NCBI GenBank assembly: GCA_030533325.1
Contig: JAUNJJ010000002.1
Span: forward strand, 1 to 64,000
Direction of reading: 5' to 3'
From: Oscillospiraceae bacterium
GTDB lineage: Bacteria; Bacillota; Clostridia; Oscillospirales; Ruminococcaceae
Length of the DNA: 64,000 bases
A model generated the notes under the pieces. The model saw nothing but the letters and a program-made list of their open reading frames with translations. It was not told where the DNA came from and did no database searches. The position numbers and the translations under genes were made by a program. Each line of letters starts with the position of its first letter. Positions within the stretch are counted from its first letter, which is position 1. This document shows positions 55,042 through 63,534 of the stretch, piece after piece.

Positions 55042-56181
55042 TTATGCTGTCGGCACCTTTGCCTTTGCTTCAAATTCTACATAGGATTTAATTGCAGTCC
55101 AATCGCTGTAATCAGAAACTGCATCACCTTTCATAAACAGCTGAATATCATAGTGACTGATACCGCTGCGTTTCAGCTCAATTTTTTCTACACCATCCAC
55201 TATCGTGGTTCCAAATGTATCGCTTGAATTCACATGTATGTAAATAGTTTTCCACGTTATGCCTTCCCTTTCTTCAGAAACCGGCGTTGTATAGCCGGAG
55301 ACAAGGTCACTCTGGATTTCGGTCAGGAAGAAAGCATTGACTTCCAGCTTATCAGCATTCCAACTGAATCTGATGATATCTTCTCCACTGCCGGATATCA
55401 CGTAGTTGAAGCCGTCATAATCCGTATTTGCCATAGCATCTGTAAAACTTCCTTTCCATCCCTGCGTCAATGTTGGCTGAACATTCGTAACACCAAGAAT
55501 ACCGGATAAAACATCCAGCTCATCACGAATACCTTCATCCGGAGCAGCGGTCATTTTGATGTAAATATCTGCATCATTTGTCATGATCTCCTTTTGAAAA
55601 TCAAGCTGGAACAAATGCTCAAACCGTCCACGATTATCAAATTTCATATTTTTATATGCAATAGTATAACCGTTTTCTGCACTATATCTACTAGTTACAG
55701 TGTAGGTGTACTGGAAACCGTTGCTCTCAGTTACTTCAACATCTTTCGTGCTCTCTGTTTCGGAGAAGTCAATATAGTTTTCCTCTGTACTTTTCCTGAC
55801 ACTGACTCTGTAGCCACCCAGATTCTCAGATGTGACAAGACTTCCATCTGATTTTACAAGCTGAAACACCACATCATATGGCAACCCGCGAGTGTAAAAT
55901 GTGGATGCGTCCGCTGTGTTGTAATTCCGTATTTTGACAGGAATCATGCAGGAGGTCACATTCGATGCAAACTGCACCTCGCGCGGCGTCGGTGTTCCGG
56001 CAGAAAGATAATCTGAGGTGAATAGTCTTCCGGAATCAGCAATATTGGCAGCTACACGTTTCATGCGATTTTGATTTTCAATATATTCTGCATAGCTGAC
56101 AAAAGTGACCGCACTGATGATTAGCAAAATCAGCCATGCTGTAATCCAGTGTGATTTTAGCAGCTTCATTCCGTTTTTCAT
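55042..56181 (-). CDS. SipW-locus secreted protein
   Basis: A 379-residue protein with a basic N-terminus and one hydrophobic helix (ITAWLILLIISAVTFVSYAEY), followed by a beta-rich domain of about 340 residues. The helix end resembles the Ala-containing cleavage region of SipW substrates but lacks the WFT box. The mature part includes CMIPVKIRNYNTADAS, like the head of camelysin-type domains. It lies between the giant gene and another SipW-type gene with short spacers. It may be a minor subunit or the adaptor that joins the giant protein to the fibre. Confidence 0.68.
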   Translation of the reverse strand: MKNGMKLLKSHWITAWLILLIISAVTFVSYAEYIENQNRMKRVAANIADSGRLFTSDYLSAGTPTPREVQFASNVTSCMIPVKIRNYNTADASTFYTRGLPYDVVFQLVKSDGSLVTSENLGGYRVSVRKSTEENYIDFSETESTKDVEVTESNGFQYTYTVTSRYSAENGYTIAYKNMKFDNRGRFEHLFQLDFQKEIMTNDADIYIKMTAAPDEGIRDELDVLSGILGVTNVQPTLTQGWKGSFTDAMANTDYDGFNYVISGSGEDIIRFSWNADKLEVNAFFLTEIQSDLVSGYTTPVSEEREGITWKTIYIHVNSSDTFGTTIVDGVEKIELKRSGISHYDIQLFMKGDAVSDYSDWTAIKSYVEFEAKAKVPTA

Positions 56182-56200
56182 CAGTGTTCATGCCCCTTTC

Positions 56201-57112
56201 TTAATCTGCTTTTGCAGTGATATAGATAATATCCGTATCCTTGAAATCGTTGGTTGCTTTGTCGTCACCTGATGTACTCCAGGAAATCCGAAGAATGTAT
56301 TCATGATAGAAACTCGCACGGGACTTGGCATCACCGCCGGGAATGCCGGTTGCCTGCCAGTACAGAGCATCCGCATGTTCGTTTACATTGGAATAGTTGT
56401 CATAGCTTTTAGAGAGCAAAGAACCGTCCGACTTAAAGTCACTGACCATATTCAGGTAGTGACCGTTGTATTCCACGGTATTTCCACCCACAATATAGGA
56501 GGATTTCGTAATGGGTGTGGTGCTTGCATCCTTAGCATTCAGCGAAATAAGGTTATTGCCGCTGTCTTTCCTGATTGAATAATACAGCGAATCACCTGTC
56601 TTCAGATTTTCAAACAAAGGACTATCTGTAATACCGGCAATCAGGTCGGTCTGGTAGTCATTCGTTACAATATATTTCACATAGTCTTTCTCCTTGATTC
56701 CATCCGGTTTCTGATCTGTAACATCCGCCTCGAAAATTTCATAACGAAATTTGTTGTTGGTTGTATGTGCTAATTGCAGTGTAAATGTGGTCACATATTC
56801 TCCTGCAACGGAAAACACATAATCCTTATAGCTCACCTTTTCTTCAACGGACGTCCCATTGTCATTCTTCCATTCGCCATTCACATCAATACCATCAAGC
56901 TTCATGTTGATGGTAGATTCCTTATGTGCCGCCGTAATGCAGAGCGTATCCGGAGAGGCAATTCGCTCAAATCGAGCCATTTCTCTTTGGAAGGTGAACC
57001 ATGCGTAGGTCGGAATCCCGACAAGGAGAGATATGGTCAGTAATAAAGCAACACCAATCTGTATTTTTCTAACCTTTGAGAGGTTTCCAAAATAAGTTTT
57101 GAATCTGCTCAT
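56201..57112 (-). CDS. SipW-dependent-type secreted protein
   Basis: A 303-residue protein. The N-terminal signal (VRKIQIGVALLLTISLLVGI followed by PTYAWFTF) has the YAWFT box characteristic of SipW-dependent TasA/camelysin-like precursors. The mature part of about 265 residues is beta-rich and without a known domain. It starts behind GGAAAGGAAG. It lies 22 bp after the 374-residue SipW-type gene. It is probably a fibre subunit or assembly factor processed by one of the two Ser/His peptidases. Confidence 0.78.
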   Translation of the reverse strand: MSRFKTYFGNLSKVRKIQIGVALLLTISLLVGIPTYAWFTFQREMARFERIASPDTLCITAAHKESTINMKLDGIDVNGEWKNDNGTSVEEKVSYKDYVFSVAGEYVTTFTLQLAHTTNNKFRYEIFEADVTDQKPDGIKEKDYVKYIVTNDYQTDLIAGITDSPLFENLKTGDSLYYSIRKDSGNNLISLNAKDASTTPITKSSYIVGGNTVEYNGHYLNMVSDFKSDGSLLSKSYDNYSNVNEHADALYWQATGIPGGDAKSRASFYHEYILRISWSTSGDDKATNDFKDTDIIYITAKAD

Positions 57113-57133
57113 GGCTATGCTTCCTTTCCGTTA

Positions 57134-58258
57134 TCATTGTCCCGCTGAAAGAATCAGCAGCATATAGTTGATATTGGTTCCAATATTCTGATCAGCTTTA
57201 TTATAGCTCAGACTGAGATCCTCAAAGTTTGTTCCGGTTTTTACTTTTTCAGCATCAAATGTGTACACAGTTTCCTCATCAATAACTGTTGATTTTGTCA
57301 TCTTGTCTCTAAGCTGTTTCATTGTCATATCCTTGAAAACAGAATCATAGTTATCCAGCAAATAATTTTGAAGTGCACTTTGTGTAGCAGAATCATACCA
57401 CACAGGAACATTGCAATTAATCTCAGTACTGTCAAGCACCATCTGCCCGAATGTATTCGCCCAAACCCAATAGATTTTAACTTCAATCGGTTCATCTTTT
57501 TTGACGATTGGCACTTCATTATTTGGAAAAGAGAATGAAAGTTCATTGTTATTCAGCAGTCCCGTATATCTGTAAACAGGTTTTCCCTCCGTTCCAACAT
57601 TATGACGCCCGGTAAAGAACAGAATATGCCCGTTCAGGAAATCCAATGCCTGCTTCTTTGTTGAAGAAGCAGCATCTGTAATCTGAGTAAGGGAGGTAAC
57701 ATGATAGGTTCCATTCTCGTTCTTAGTTTGCACAGCTGTGTAGCCGTCTATATTGAGAGTAAATTTCGCTGTGAATGAGGTACTGATCTTCGGTACGATA
57801 TAGAATGTCAGTTCACCCTCTGAACCGGGACCAAGACCGTCCTTATCATTCTGTGTTTCATCCAGATGCCATTGTATCTCAGCATTGCTGCTGTTTGTAA
57901 AAAAACCATTTCCTTCGCTCAAAGCACCGATCTTGTATTTTTGTGTGATTCCGGCGATTTCAAACAAGCTCTTCGGAGTGTCTTTTTGACTTCCATCCAC
58001 CGCCTCAATCAAATGGCTTTGGAATCCCGTGTTGTTACCTATTGTTTTCAGTTCATAAGGAAGATCCCCCGCCGTCATCTGCATCCCATTCCCTGATACA
58101 TCCTTATTACTTGTAAACCACGCAGTCGACCGAAATACAAGTATAGCCCCCACAAACACTCCCATAGCCGCCAGCATAACAATGAACTTACTCTTAATTA
58201 CCTTAAGCTCATCCTGATTCACGGTAGAAGAAACATTCCTTTTAAGTTTATCCCTCAT
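57134..58258 (-). CDS. SipW-dependent-type secreted protein
   Basis: A 374-residue precursor. A hydrophilic N-tail of about 22 residues is followed by the helix FIVMLAAMGVFVGAILVF and the STAWFTSNKDVSGNGMQM box seen in TasA-like precursors. The mature domain (KFTLNIDGY, VKIYWVWANTFGQM) is beta-rich. It is the first gene after its own promoter and lies downstream of the terminator that follows the probable major subunit. The ATG follows GGGGGTGAGG. Confidence 0.8.
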   Translation of the reverse strand: MRDKLKRNVSSTVNQDELKVIKSKFIVMLAAMGVFVGAILVFRSTAWFTSNKDVSGNGMQMTAGDLPYELKTIGNNTGFQSHLIEAVDGSQKDTPKSLFEIAGITQKYKIGALSEGNGFFTNSSNAEIQWHLDETQNDKDGLGPGSEGELTFYIVPKISTSFTAKFTLNIDGYTAVQTKNENGTYHVTSLTQITDAASSTKKQALDFLNGHILFFTGRHNVGTEGKPVYRYTGLLNNNELSFSFPNNEVPIVKKDEPIEVKIYWVWANTFGQMVLDSTEINCNVPVWYDSATQSALQNYLLDNYDSVFKDMTMKQLRDKMTKSTVIDEETVYTFDAEKVKTGTNFEDLSLSYNKADQNIGTNINYMLLILSAGQ

Positions 58259-58306
58259 CCTGCCTCACCCCCTATAGCATAAATATTCCGAACATATATA
58301 TAAATA

Positions 58307-58335
58307 ATTATATTATAAAGAGATATAAATTTCAA
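58307..58335 (-). promoter_or_regulatory. Promoter of the giant-protein transcript
   Basis: On the minus strand TTGAAA (58330-58335) and TATAAT (58307-58312) are spaced by 17 bp, about 50 bp upstream of the 374-residue SipW-type gene. Confidence 0.7.
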
Positions 58336-58445
58336 GTATTTTCGTCTGATTTCTGCTGAATTTCACAAGATGTCAAGTGAAAATCTAAGCCAATAAGCAT
58401 CGCTCTTTGTTAGTTGAATTCTCTTTTATAAAGTGTGTAAAGCAA

Positions 58446-58470
58446 CCCCCCTCACCAGATGGGAGGGGGG
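58446..58470 (-). terminator. Terminator/attenuator after the probable major subunit
   Basis: CCCCCCTC pairs with GAGGGGGG over a 9-nt loop; the minus strand continues TTGCTTTA. The strong GC stem with a modest T tract could let part of the transcription through, giving more of the 392-residue subunit than of the genes behind it. Confidence 0.75.
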
Positions 58471-58513
58471 TATGGATTGGTTTATTTAGCCGTAAATTTA
58501 TATCTTAACCTTA

Positions 58514-59692
58514 TTAAGTATCAGTGCCGCCCTTTTCAAACCTAAGATTAATGGAGAAGTCCTGACCAGCGTTCGCATTCCAACAGTCCTTATCTTCACC
58601 TTCAAGCCACACACGGATATACAGTTTGGTAGCATCACCGTATGATTTGCCGGAAGCAGGAGCCTTCAGTTGTGCTACTTTAACAGTATCCGTGTACATT
58701 AAAACATCTTCGTATGTCGGGATGTTTGTTCCTTCTGATGAAACCTCTGAAACAGCATCCTTGCCTAAAGATGGAGTTCCCGCTCTATTATAATAACCGT
58801 TAGTAAATACAGTATTAGTAGAAGCATAAGGATCAGCTAAAACCATATGTGTATCTTGATCAAGTCCGTCCCTGACACTTAATAAATTACTTGTGTTACC
58901 TGAATCATTCAAAACAGCCACTCTTATTGCCTTATAAAGATCACGATCCGTGTCAGAAGCGGCACCTGAACTTGTTGCACCTTTTGGAATTACAAAAGCT
59001 TTAACAGTAACATTCTGAGCCGACTGATTTGATGTTCTGAGCCAAACTGGGATATCAACATAGTATCCGTCATCGTTGGTATTGTTCCATGCTACTGCAG
59101 CACTTGCAGACCAAGAATCACCAGAAGATGTTTTAGCGTGAAGTGTAGTTTTTAGCGAATTGTTTCCTGCGTCAGAACCATGAACATTGTTGTCTTCTGA
59201 TTTAGCAGCCAAGCCACTAGCAGCTGTATAGAACTTTGCACCGTCACTAAGAGTTTGACCAACACCATTTGCATTAGGTGTGAAAAATACACTTGCTCCA
59301 TTATACGATGATGCAGGAATGAGTTTTCCAAGCAAATAATAATTACTAATGTCAACTGAGTTAGACCAGTCATGCATTTCCGTTGAAGTTGGTTCCAGAA
59401 CGTTTCCGTTATCAGCAGAAGTACCACCACTACTATTTGTTGTAAGCGTTCCTGTATTATCAGAGTAACCGCCTGTCGGTGAGGTAAGATGTCCAAGGGA
59501 AATCTGAATGTCTGCCGTAGTTGTCGCTGTGAGTTGGATGTTCTTAACCTCCACTTCCTTACTCATCGTAAACCACGCATAAGTAGACGTCGAAAGCATA
59601 GCCGCTGATGTGGCTAACATTGCAACTGCCGGTATAAGTTTTCTTCTTGCCGAAACGTTCTTATTATTAGAGTTATTAGTGTTCTTTTTCAT
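58514..59692 (-). CDS. TasA/camelysin-like probable major fibre subunit
   Basis: A 392-residue precursor. The signal LIPAVAMLATSAAMLSTSTY and AWFTMSKEVEVKNIQ is a near-ideal SipW-dependent signal, with the AWFT box and the short strand that begins TasA. The mature part has DIQISLGHL, IRVAVLNDSG and YIRVWLEGEDKDC, shared with the protein at 40.9 kb. Ser, Thr, Asn and Ala are abundant. I chose the ATG at 59692, behind AAAGGAAG; the longer reading lies in the promoter leader. Its own promoter and terminator suggest it is made in excess. It resembles the filament proteins of Bacillus biofilms; polymerisation here is inferred. Confidence 0.82.
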   Translation of the reverse strand: MKKNTNNSNNKNVSARRKLIPAVAMLATSAAMLSTSTYAWFTMSKEVEVKNIQLTATTTADIQISLGHLTSPTGGYSDNTGTLTTNSSGGTSADNGNVLEPTSTEMHDWSNSVDISNYYLLGKLIPASSYNGASVFFTPNANGVGQTLSDGAKFYTAASGLAAKSEDNNVHGSDAGNNSLKTTLHAKTSSGDSWSASAAVAWNNTNDDGYYVDIPVWLRTSNQSAQNVTVKAFVIPKGATSSGAASDTDRDLYKAIRVAVLNDSGNTSNLLSVRDGLDQDTHMVLADPYASTNTVFTNGYYNRAGTPSLGKDAVSEVSSEGTNIPTYEDVLMYTDTVKVAQLKAPASGKSYGDATKLYIRVWLEGEDKDCWNANAGQDFSINLRFEKGGTDT

Positions 59693-59796
59693 AATAATCT
59701 TCCTTTCATCCTTACTTTTTTGATACATTTTCACCCTATATCCGTATCCGTATGCTAAGAGAAATTTGATTATACACACCGTTTACGGTTAACATT

Positions 59797-59825
59797 ATTT
59801 TACACACATCAACAGCATATGTCAA
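59797..59825 (-). promoter_or_regulatory. Promoter of the probable major fibre subunit
   Basis: On the minus strand TTGACA (59820-59825) and TAAAAT (59797-59802) are 17 bp apart. A leader of about 98 nt follows, containing an ACCGT-AA-ACGGT dyad near the start. The remaining 59826-60048 shows no further feature I can support. Confidence 0.75.
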
Positions 59826-60048
59826 GATTATCTTAAACATTTAGTCGAATAGTATAATAATTTCGGCGTTTTAACCAACAAATCGCATTTTTGATTGTTT
59901 TACGTCTTTTCAATGACACAGAAACTTATAGCATCAGCCTATACCGCACCCGGTCAGATTCGTTTATATTCCCCGACCTGTTCTTCAACAACACCCTGAA
60001 TATAATCGGATATTTTGGATTTTTTCAAAAAAACACTTGGATATGCTG

Positions 60049-60077
60049 TTGACAAAAACTTTCCGGCAACATATAAT
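60049..60077 (+). promoter_or_regulatory. Promoter of the YjbR-MGMT fusion gene
   Basis: Consensus TTGACA and TATAAT separated by 17 bp, then AAGGAGAT before the ATG. Confidence 0.8.
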
Positions 60078-60124
60078 TAACTTTAGAGTAAATTACTTTT
60101 ATTTTACTTTAAGGAGATAATATT

Positions 60125-60841
60125 ATGCGTGAAGTCTTTATCGAAAAGGAACCTGCGGATTTGAATGAACTTATGAATTCCCGAAAAATGAAAACAAGAG
60201 AAGAAGTCTTATCATTTGGTCTTTCCTTCCCGGATACATATCAGGACTCGCCGTTTAATGATACAAACTGGCAGCTGGTCAGGGTAAAGAGTTCAGGCAA
60301 GGCTTTTTTATGGACTTATGAGAGAAACGGATATATAAACATCAACGTAAAAACAGCGCCGCAGTGGGGAGATTTCTGGAGAAGCACATACACGTCTGTG
60401 GTTCCCGGTTACCACCAGAACAAACGGCACTGGATAACAATCATCCTTGACGGCACAGTACCTGATGAGGACATAAGAAAAATGATATCCGAAAGCTACG
60501 CCCTGATAACAGACTGTCCATCCAAAAGAATCTACGATGCAGTCAGAAAGATACCAAAAGGAAGAGTAGCCACATACGGTCAGATAGCCGAACTTGCAGG
60601 AAATCCCAAAATGGCACGTGCTGTAGGAAATGCCCTTCATAAAAATCCCGACCCGTCAGGTATTCCCTGCTATCGTGTTGTAAACTCAAAAGGAGAACTT
60701 TCGGGTGAATTTGCATTTGGCGGAAAAGAGGCCCAGAAAAACTTGCTTGAAGCAGATGGGATTGAAGTCAGAAACGGTCGGGTTGACCTTTCAAAATACG
60801 GAATGCAGTCAGAAAATTCCGCAGAAAAATATTTGACCTGA
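60125..60841 (+). CDS. YjbR/MmcQ-MGMT fusion DNA-repair protein
   Basis: A 238-residue two-domain protein. Residues 1-130 form a MmcQ/YjbR (CyaY-like) domain with EEVLSFGLSFPDTYQDSPF, and KTAPQWGDFWRSTYTSVVPG then YHQNKRHW. Residues 135-225 are the MGMT C-terminal DNA-binding domain: KRIYDAVRKIPKGRVATYGQ, RAVGNALHKNP, and active-site IPCYRVV. The alkyl-accepting Cys is present, but the usual PCHR is PCYR, so the His that activates the Cys is replaced by Tyr. It may be an alkyltransferase-like sensor rather than an efficient repair enzyme. Confidence 0.88.
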   Translation: MREVFIEKEPADLNELMNSRKMKTREEVLSFGLSFPDTYQDSPFNDTNWQLVRVKSSGKAFLWTYERNGYININVKTAPQWGDFWRSTYTSVVPGYHQNKRHWITIILDGTVPDEDIRKMISESYALITDCPSKRIYDAVRKIPKGRVATYGQIAELAGNPKMARAVGNALHKNPDPSGIPCYRVVNSKGELSGEFAFGGKEAQKNLLEADGIEVRNGRVDLSKYGMQSENSAEKYLT

Positions 60842-60858
60842 GTTAGGAACGAATTAAA

Positions 60859-61722
60859 ATGATAAAGATTTCTAAAACTAAAAAGAAAAAAACAATAATT
60901 CTGACACTGATTATATTCATACTGCTTCTGACATCAGCAGTAATATGGTCGAATTCATATATAGAAACAGAAAATATAATATACTCCGGCAGCGATATTC
61001 CGGAGGCATTTGACGGAGTAAAGATAGTGCATCTGTCTGATTACCATAATCACGGCGGCAGCTACGAAGACCGGCTTGTCAGTAAGATAAAGTCGGCTGA
61101 ACCGGATTACATTTTTCTGACAGGCGATCAGGCCGATTCATATCTGACAGACACAGACAAGGTTGATTCTTTCTTCCGGAAAGTTTCAGAGACAGCGCCG
61201 TGTTACCTTGTCTGGGGAAACCACGAAAAAAGCCTTGATACGAACGAATTCAGTAAAATAAAAAATTCCGCAGAAAACTGCGGAATAACTATACTTGACG
61301 GGAAATCAGCAGATATTGAACGGGACGGGCAGAATATTACTGTCACCGGAACATATTCCTGTCCTGAAGATTTTTCTGTGTATTCAGAAAAAAACGACAG
61401 TGACGGATTTAATATCTGGCTTCATCACTTCCCTGAAGATTTCGAAAAAATAGCGGACGGGACAAAGTCTGCCGGATATCAGACGGATCTTATGTTTTCC
61501 GGTCATGCTCACGGCGGACTGATAGGACTGCCGTTTTCAGGGGGCCTCTTTGCACCGGGTCAGGGCTTCTTCCCTGAATATACATCGGGGATTTATACAT
61601 ACAACGGTTCTTCCATGATAGTAAGCCGCGGACTCGGAAACAGTTCCGTAACACTCAGACTGTTTGACCCGTTTCATCTTGTGGTATGCGAGCTTGAAAG
61701 AAAAAATGATTCAAATCATTGA
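60859..61722 (+). CDS. Membrane-anchored metallophosphoesterase
   Basis: A 287-residue calcineurin-like phosphoesterase of the YkuE/YaeI type. One N-terminal membrane helix (IILTLIIFILLLTSAVIWS) anchors it. The metal-binding motifs appear in order: HLSDYHNHGG (D-x-H), FLTGDQADS (GD), WGNHEKS (GNHE), and FSGHAHGGLIGLP (GHxH). It is probably external to the cytoplasmic membrane; the substrate is unknown, and UDP-sugar or lipid phosphoester activities are known in the family. It lies 18 bp after the MGMT fusion gene and ends convergently with the SGNH hydrolase. Confidence 0.92.
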   Translation: MIKISKTKKKKTIILTLIIFILLLTSAVIWSNSYIETENIIYSGSDIPEAFDGVKIVHLSDYHNHGGSYEDRLVSKIKSAEPDYIFLTGDQADSYLTDTDKVDSFFRKVSETAPCYLVWGNHEKSLDTNEFSKIKNSAENCGITILDGKSADIERDGQNITVTGTYSCPEDFSVYSEKNDSDGFNIWLHHFPEDFEKIADGTKSAGYQTDLMFSGHAHGGLIGLPFSGGLFAPGQGFFPEYTSGIYTYNGSSMIVSRGLGNSSVTLRLFDPFHLVVCELERKNDSNH

Positions 61723-62372
61723 CAGTCACACTGTTTTACGACCTCATACAACCCTTCAGCAAGATTCCTGTGACCTTCGGCAGAAAGGTGAACCTGATCT
61801 GTTTCAGATACTTTCGAACGCACAGCCGCATCGTAATAAAGACATCCGTATCTGTCAGCAAGTGATCTGTAAAGTGCAGCCAGCTGTCCGGAACGTTCAA
61901 CCGCAGATTTGTCAAAATTAGACGGTGTCTGAACAGTATCAGCATTTTCACCCAGTAGAGGCGGCGAAACAACTATCACCTTCGGTCTGAAAAGCTGTTT
62001 GGAATCTGCAAATTCATAAATTTCGTTTATAAGCTCTTCCACACCTGAAGCAATATCTTCAGCAGAAGCATTGTAGCACTTTTTCAGGTCATTTGTGCCG
62101 AGCATCATTATCACGATACTGACAGGTTTGTGCGTATTGAGACAAGGTTTCAGATAAGGTTTTCCCATTTTCCAGGGATCAGCCGGATCAGCAAAAACAG
62201 TCGTTCTTCCGTTGCAGCCTTCCTCCACTACTTTGTATTCCTCACCGAGAAGCCTCTGAAGTCTTCCGGTCCAGCGTATCTCCTCGTCATATCTTCCATG
62301 ATTTTCAGGATTGAATCCATACGTATTTGAATCCCCGAAACACAGCACGGTTTTTTTATAAATATCAGACAT
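61716..62372 (-). CDS. SGNH/GDSL hydrolase
   Basis: A 218-residue esterase-type hydrolase without signal peptide. Block I is CFGDSNTYGFNP (nucleophile Ser), block II Gly is in the EGCNGRTT region, block III is MLGTNDLKKCYN, and block V is DQVHLSAEGH with the catalytic Asp and His. The short size fits arylesterase or acyl-CoA thioesterase/sugar deacetylase members. It overlaps the metallophosphoesterase gene by 7 bp at the 3' ends. Confidence 0.9.
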   Translation of the reverse strand: MSDIYKKTVLCFGDSNTYGFNPENHGRYDEEIRWTGRLQRLLGEEYKVVEEGCNGRTTVFADPADPWKMGKPYLKPCLNTHKPVSIVIMMLGTNDLKKCYNASAEDIASGVEELINEIYEFADSKQLFRPKVIVVSPPLLGENADTVQTPSNFDKSAVERSGQLAALYRSLADRYGCLYYDAAVRSKVSETDQVHLSAEGHRNLAEGLYEVVKQCDCQ

Positions 62373-62412
62373 AATATGTAATTCCTCTCTTTTCCAGTAT
62401 TTTTACAACTCA

Positions 62413-62441
62413 ATTATAGCATGTTTCAGCATTTCTTTCAA
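62413..62441 (-). promoter_or_regulatory. Promoter of the SGNH hydrolase gene
   Basis: On the minus strand TTGAAA (62436-62441) and TATAAT (62413-62418) are 17 bp apart. Confidence 0.7.
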
Positions 62442-62483
62442 TGCGATCCTGAAACATTCCACTTTCTGAAATACAACGAAACA

Positions 62484-62520
62484 AAGGCGGACTGAATGAC
62501 CTTAAATCAGTTCCGCCTTT
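62484..62520. terminator. Orphan terminator in a divergent promoter region
   Basis: AAAGGCGG-ACTGA pairs with TCAGT-TCCGCCTTT around a short loop, followed on the plus strand by TTCCGTTATTATTTTT. It lies upstream of both flanking genes, so it ends neither. It may close a small RNA or be a relic. Confidence 0.6.
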
Positions 62521-62592
62521 TCCGTTATTATTTTTCAGACACACTTTAAATTGATAAACAAAAATATTTTATTGATTATCAATAATTTTATA

Positions 62593-62621
62593 TTGACTTT
62601 TAAAATCATCTGTGATATAAT
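62593..62621 (+). promoter_or_regulatory. Promoter of the small membrane protein gene
   Basis: TTGACT and TATAAT are spaced by 17 bp. Just upstream, TTATTGAT-T-ATCAATAA (about 62570-62586) is a perfect dyad that could be an operator. Confidence 0.7.
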
Positions 62622-62664
62622 ACATACAAAGGAAAAACAAATTGCTTTCTGTGGAGGTATATTT

Positions 62665-63378
62665 ATGAAAAGACTAATCTTTGCTGTTATCGTATGGTCA
62701 TTATTGCTTATCTGCAACCTGGGCTGTCATATTTTTTTCGGCTCATTTACTTTGAAAACTGTTATTTTTACTTCAGTAATGTTAATTCTCAGTATCATTC
62801 ATCTGATAGCAAATATAAAATACGGGAAAAAGCCATTTTTTACTTTAACTTTTCTGTTTTTATATTTTTTCTTCAATTTTCCTATTGTTGCATTCCGTAT
62901 AAGCTGTATAGATGCATCACATCCGTTCCAGTACAATAATGTCAGAAAATATATTCCCGGTATGGAAAACAAAATTGCTGTGATGCCGGAAACACTGCCT
63001 GAAAAAACGGAAAATTTTAAATTCCAATTTTTCCCGGGAATGTTGCAGGCAGATCCAGTTAAGTATATGATATTTACCACAGACAGCAAGAGTATAGATG
63101 AGATTATCAGAGACGCTGAGTCAAGAGCAGTGGGCAAACTTGATTTTGCTGAATACCGCAAAGACTACGAAAATGCTGAAGTGAAAAAATTTGAAAAAGA
63201 ATATTATAAAAGTGAAACCAATAATATACTCAAAATACATACCGGTTATTTCAGCCGTTACAGTGACAGCGGCGAAATATACATTATATCAACAGATGGC
63301 GACTGGAATCACCCTGATTCAGAATGTATTATCGTAAATCGTGAAAAATGTCTTGTTAGCTATAATGTACTGGGGTAA
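62665..63378 (+). CDS. Membrane protein of unknown function
   Basis: A 237-residue protein with three hydrophobic helices in the first 95 residues and a hydrophilic C-terminal domain of about 140 residues, probably extracytoplasmic (FQFFPGMLQADPVKYMIF, RKDYENAEVKKFEKEYYKSE). I do not recognise a family. The ATG at 62665 follows GTGGAGG; an upstream in-frame reading runs through the promoter and is rejected. Confidence 0.7.
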   Translation: MKRLIFAVIVWSLLLICNLGCHIFFGSFTLKTVIFTSVMLILSIIHLIANIKYGKKPFFTLTFLFLYFFFNFPIVAFRISCIDASHPFQYNNVRKYIPGMENKIAVMPETLPEKTENFKFQFFPGMLQADPVKYMIFTTDSKSIDEIIRDAESRAVGKLDFAEYRKDYENAEVKKFEKEYYKSETNNILKIHTGYFSRYSDSGEIYIISTDGDWNHPDSECIIVNREKCLVSYNVLG

Positions 63379-63474
63379 AAATGCCGTTTTCCGGTGTTGC
63401 TGCAAAATTCTTCAGCAGAATTATTTCAAAAACCCCTCTTTCAGATTTTCTGTCATCAGAAAAAAAGGTAAACA

Positions 63475-63511
63475 AAAACTATCCGTAATCTTCGCATCAC
63501 GGATAGTTTTT
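63475..63511. terminator. Bidirectional terminator between convergent genes
   Basis: AAAAACTATCCGT pairs with ACGGATAGTTTTT over an 11-nt loop, with T-rich sequence on both exits. Confidence 0.88.
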
Positions 63512-63534
63512 GTTTTATTATTCGTTTATACTAC

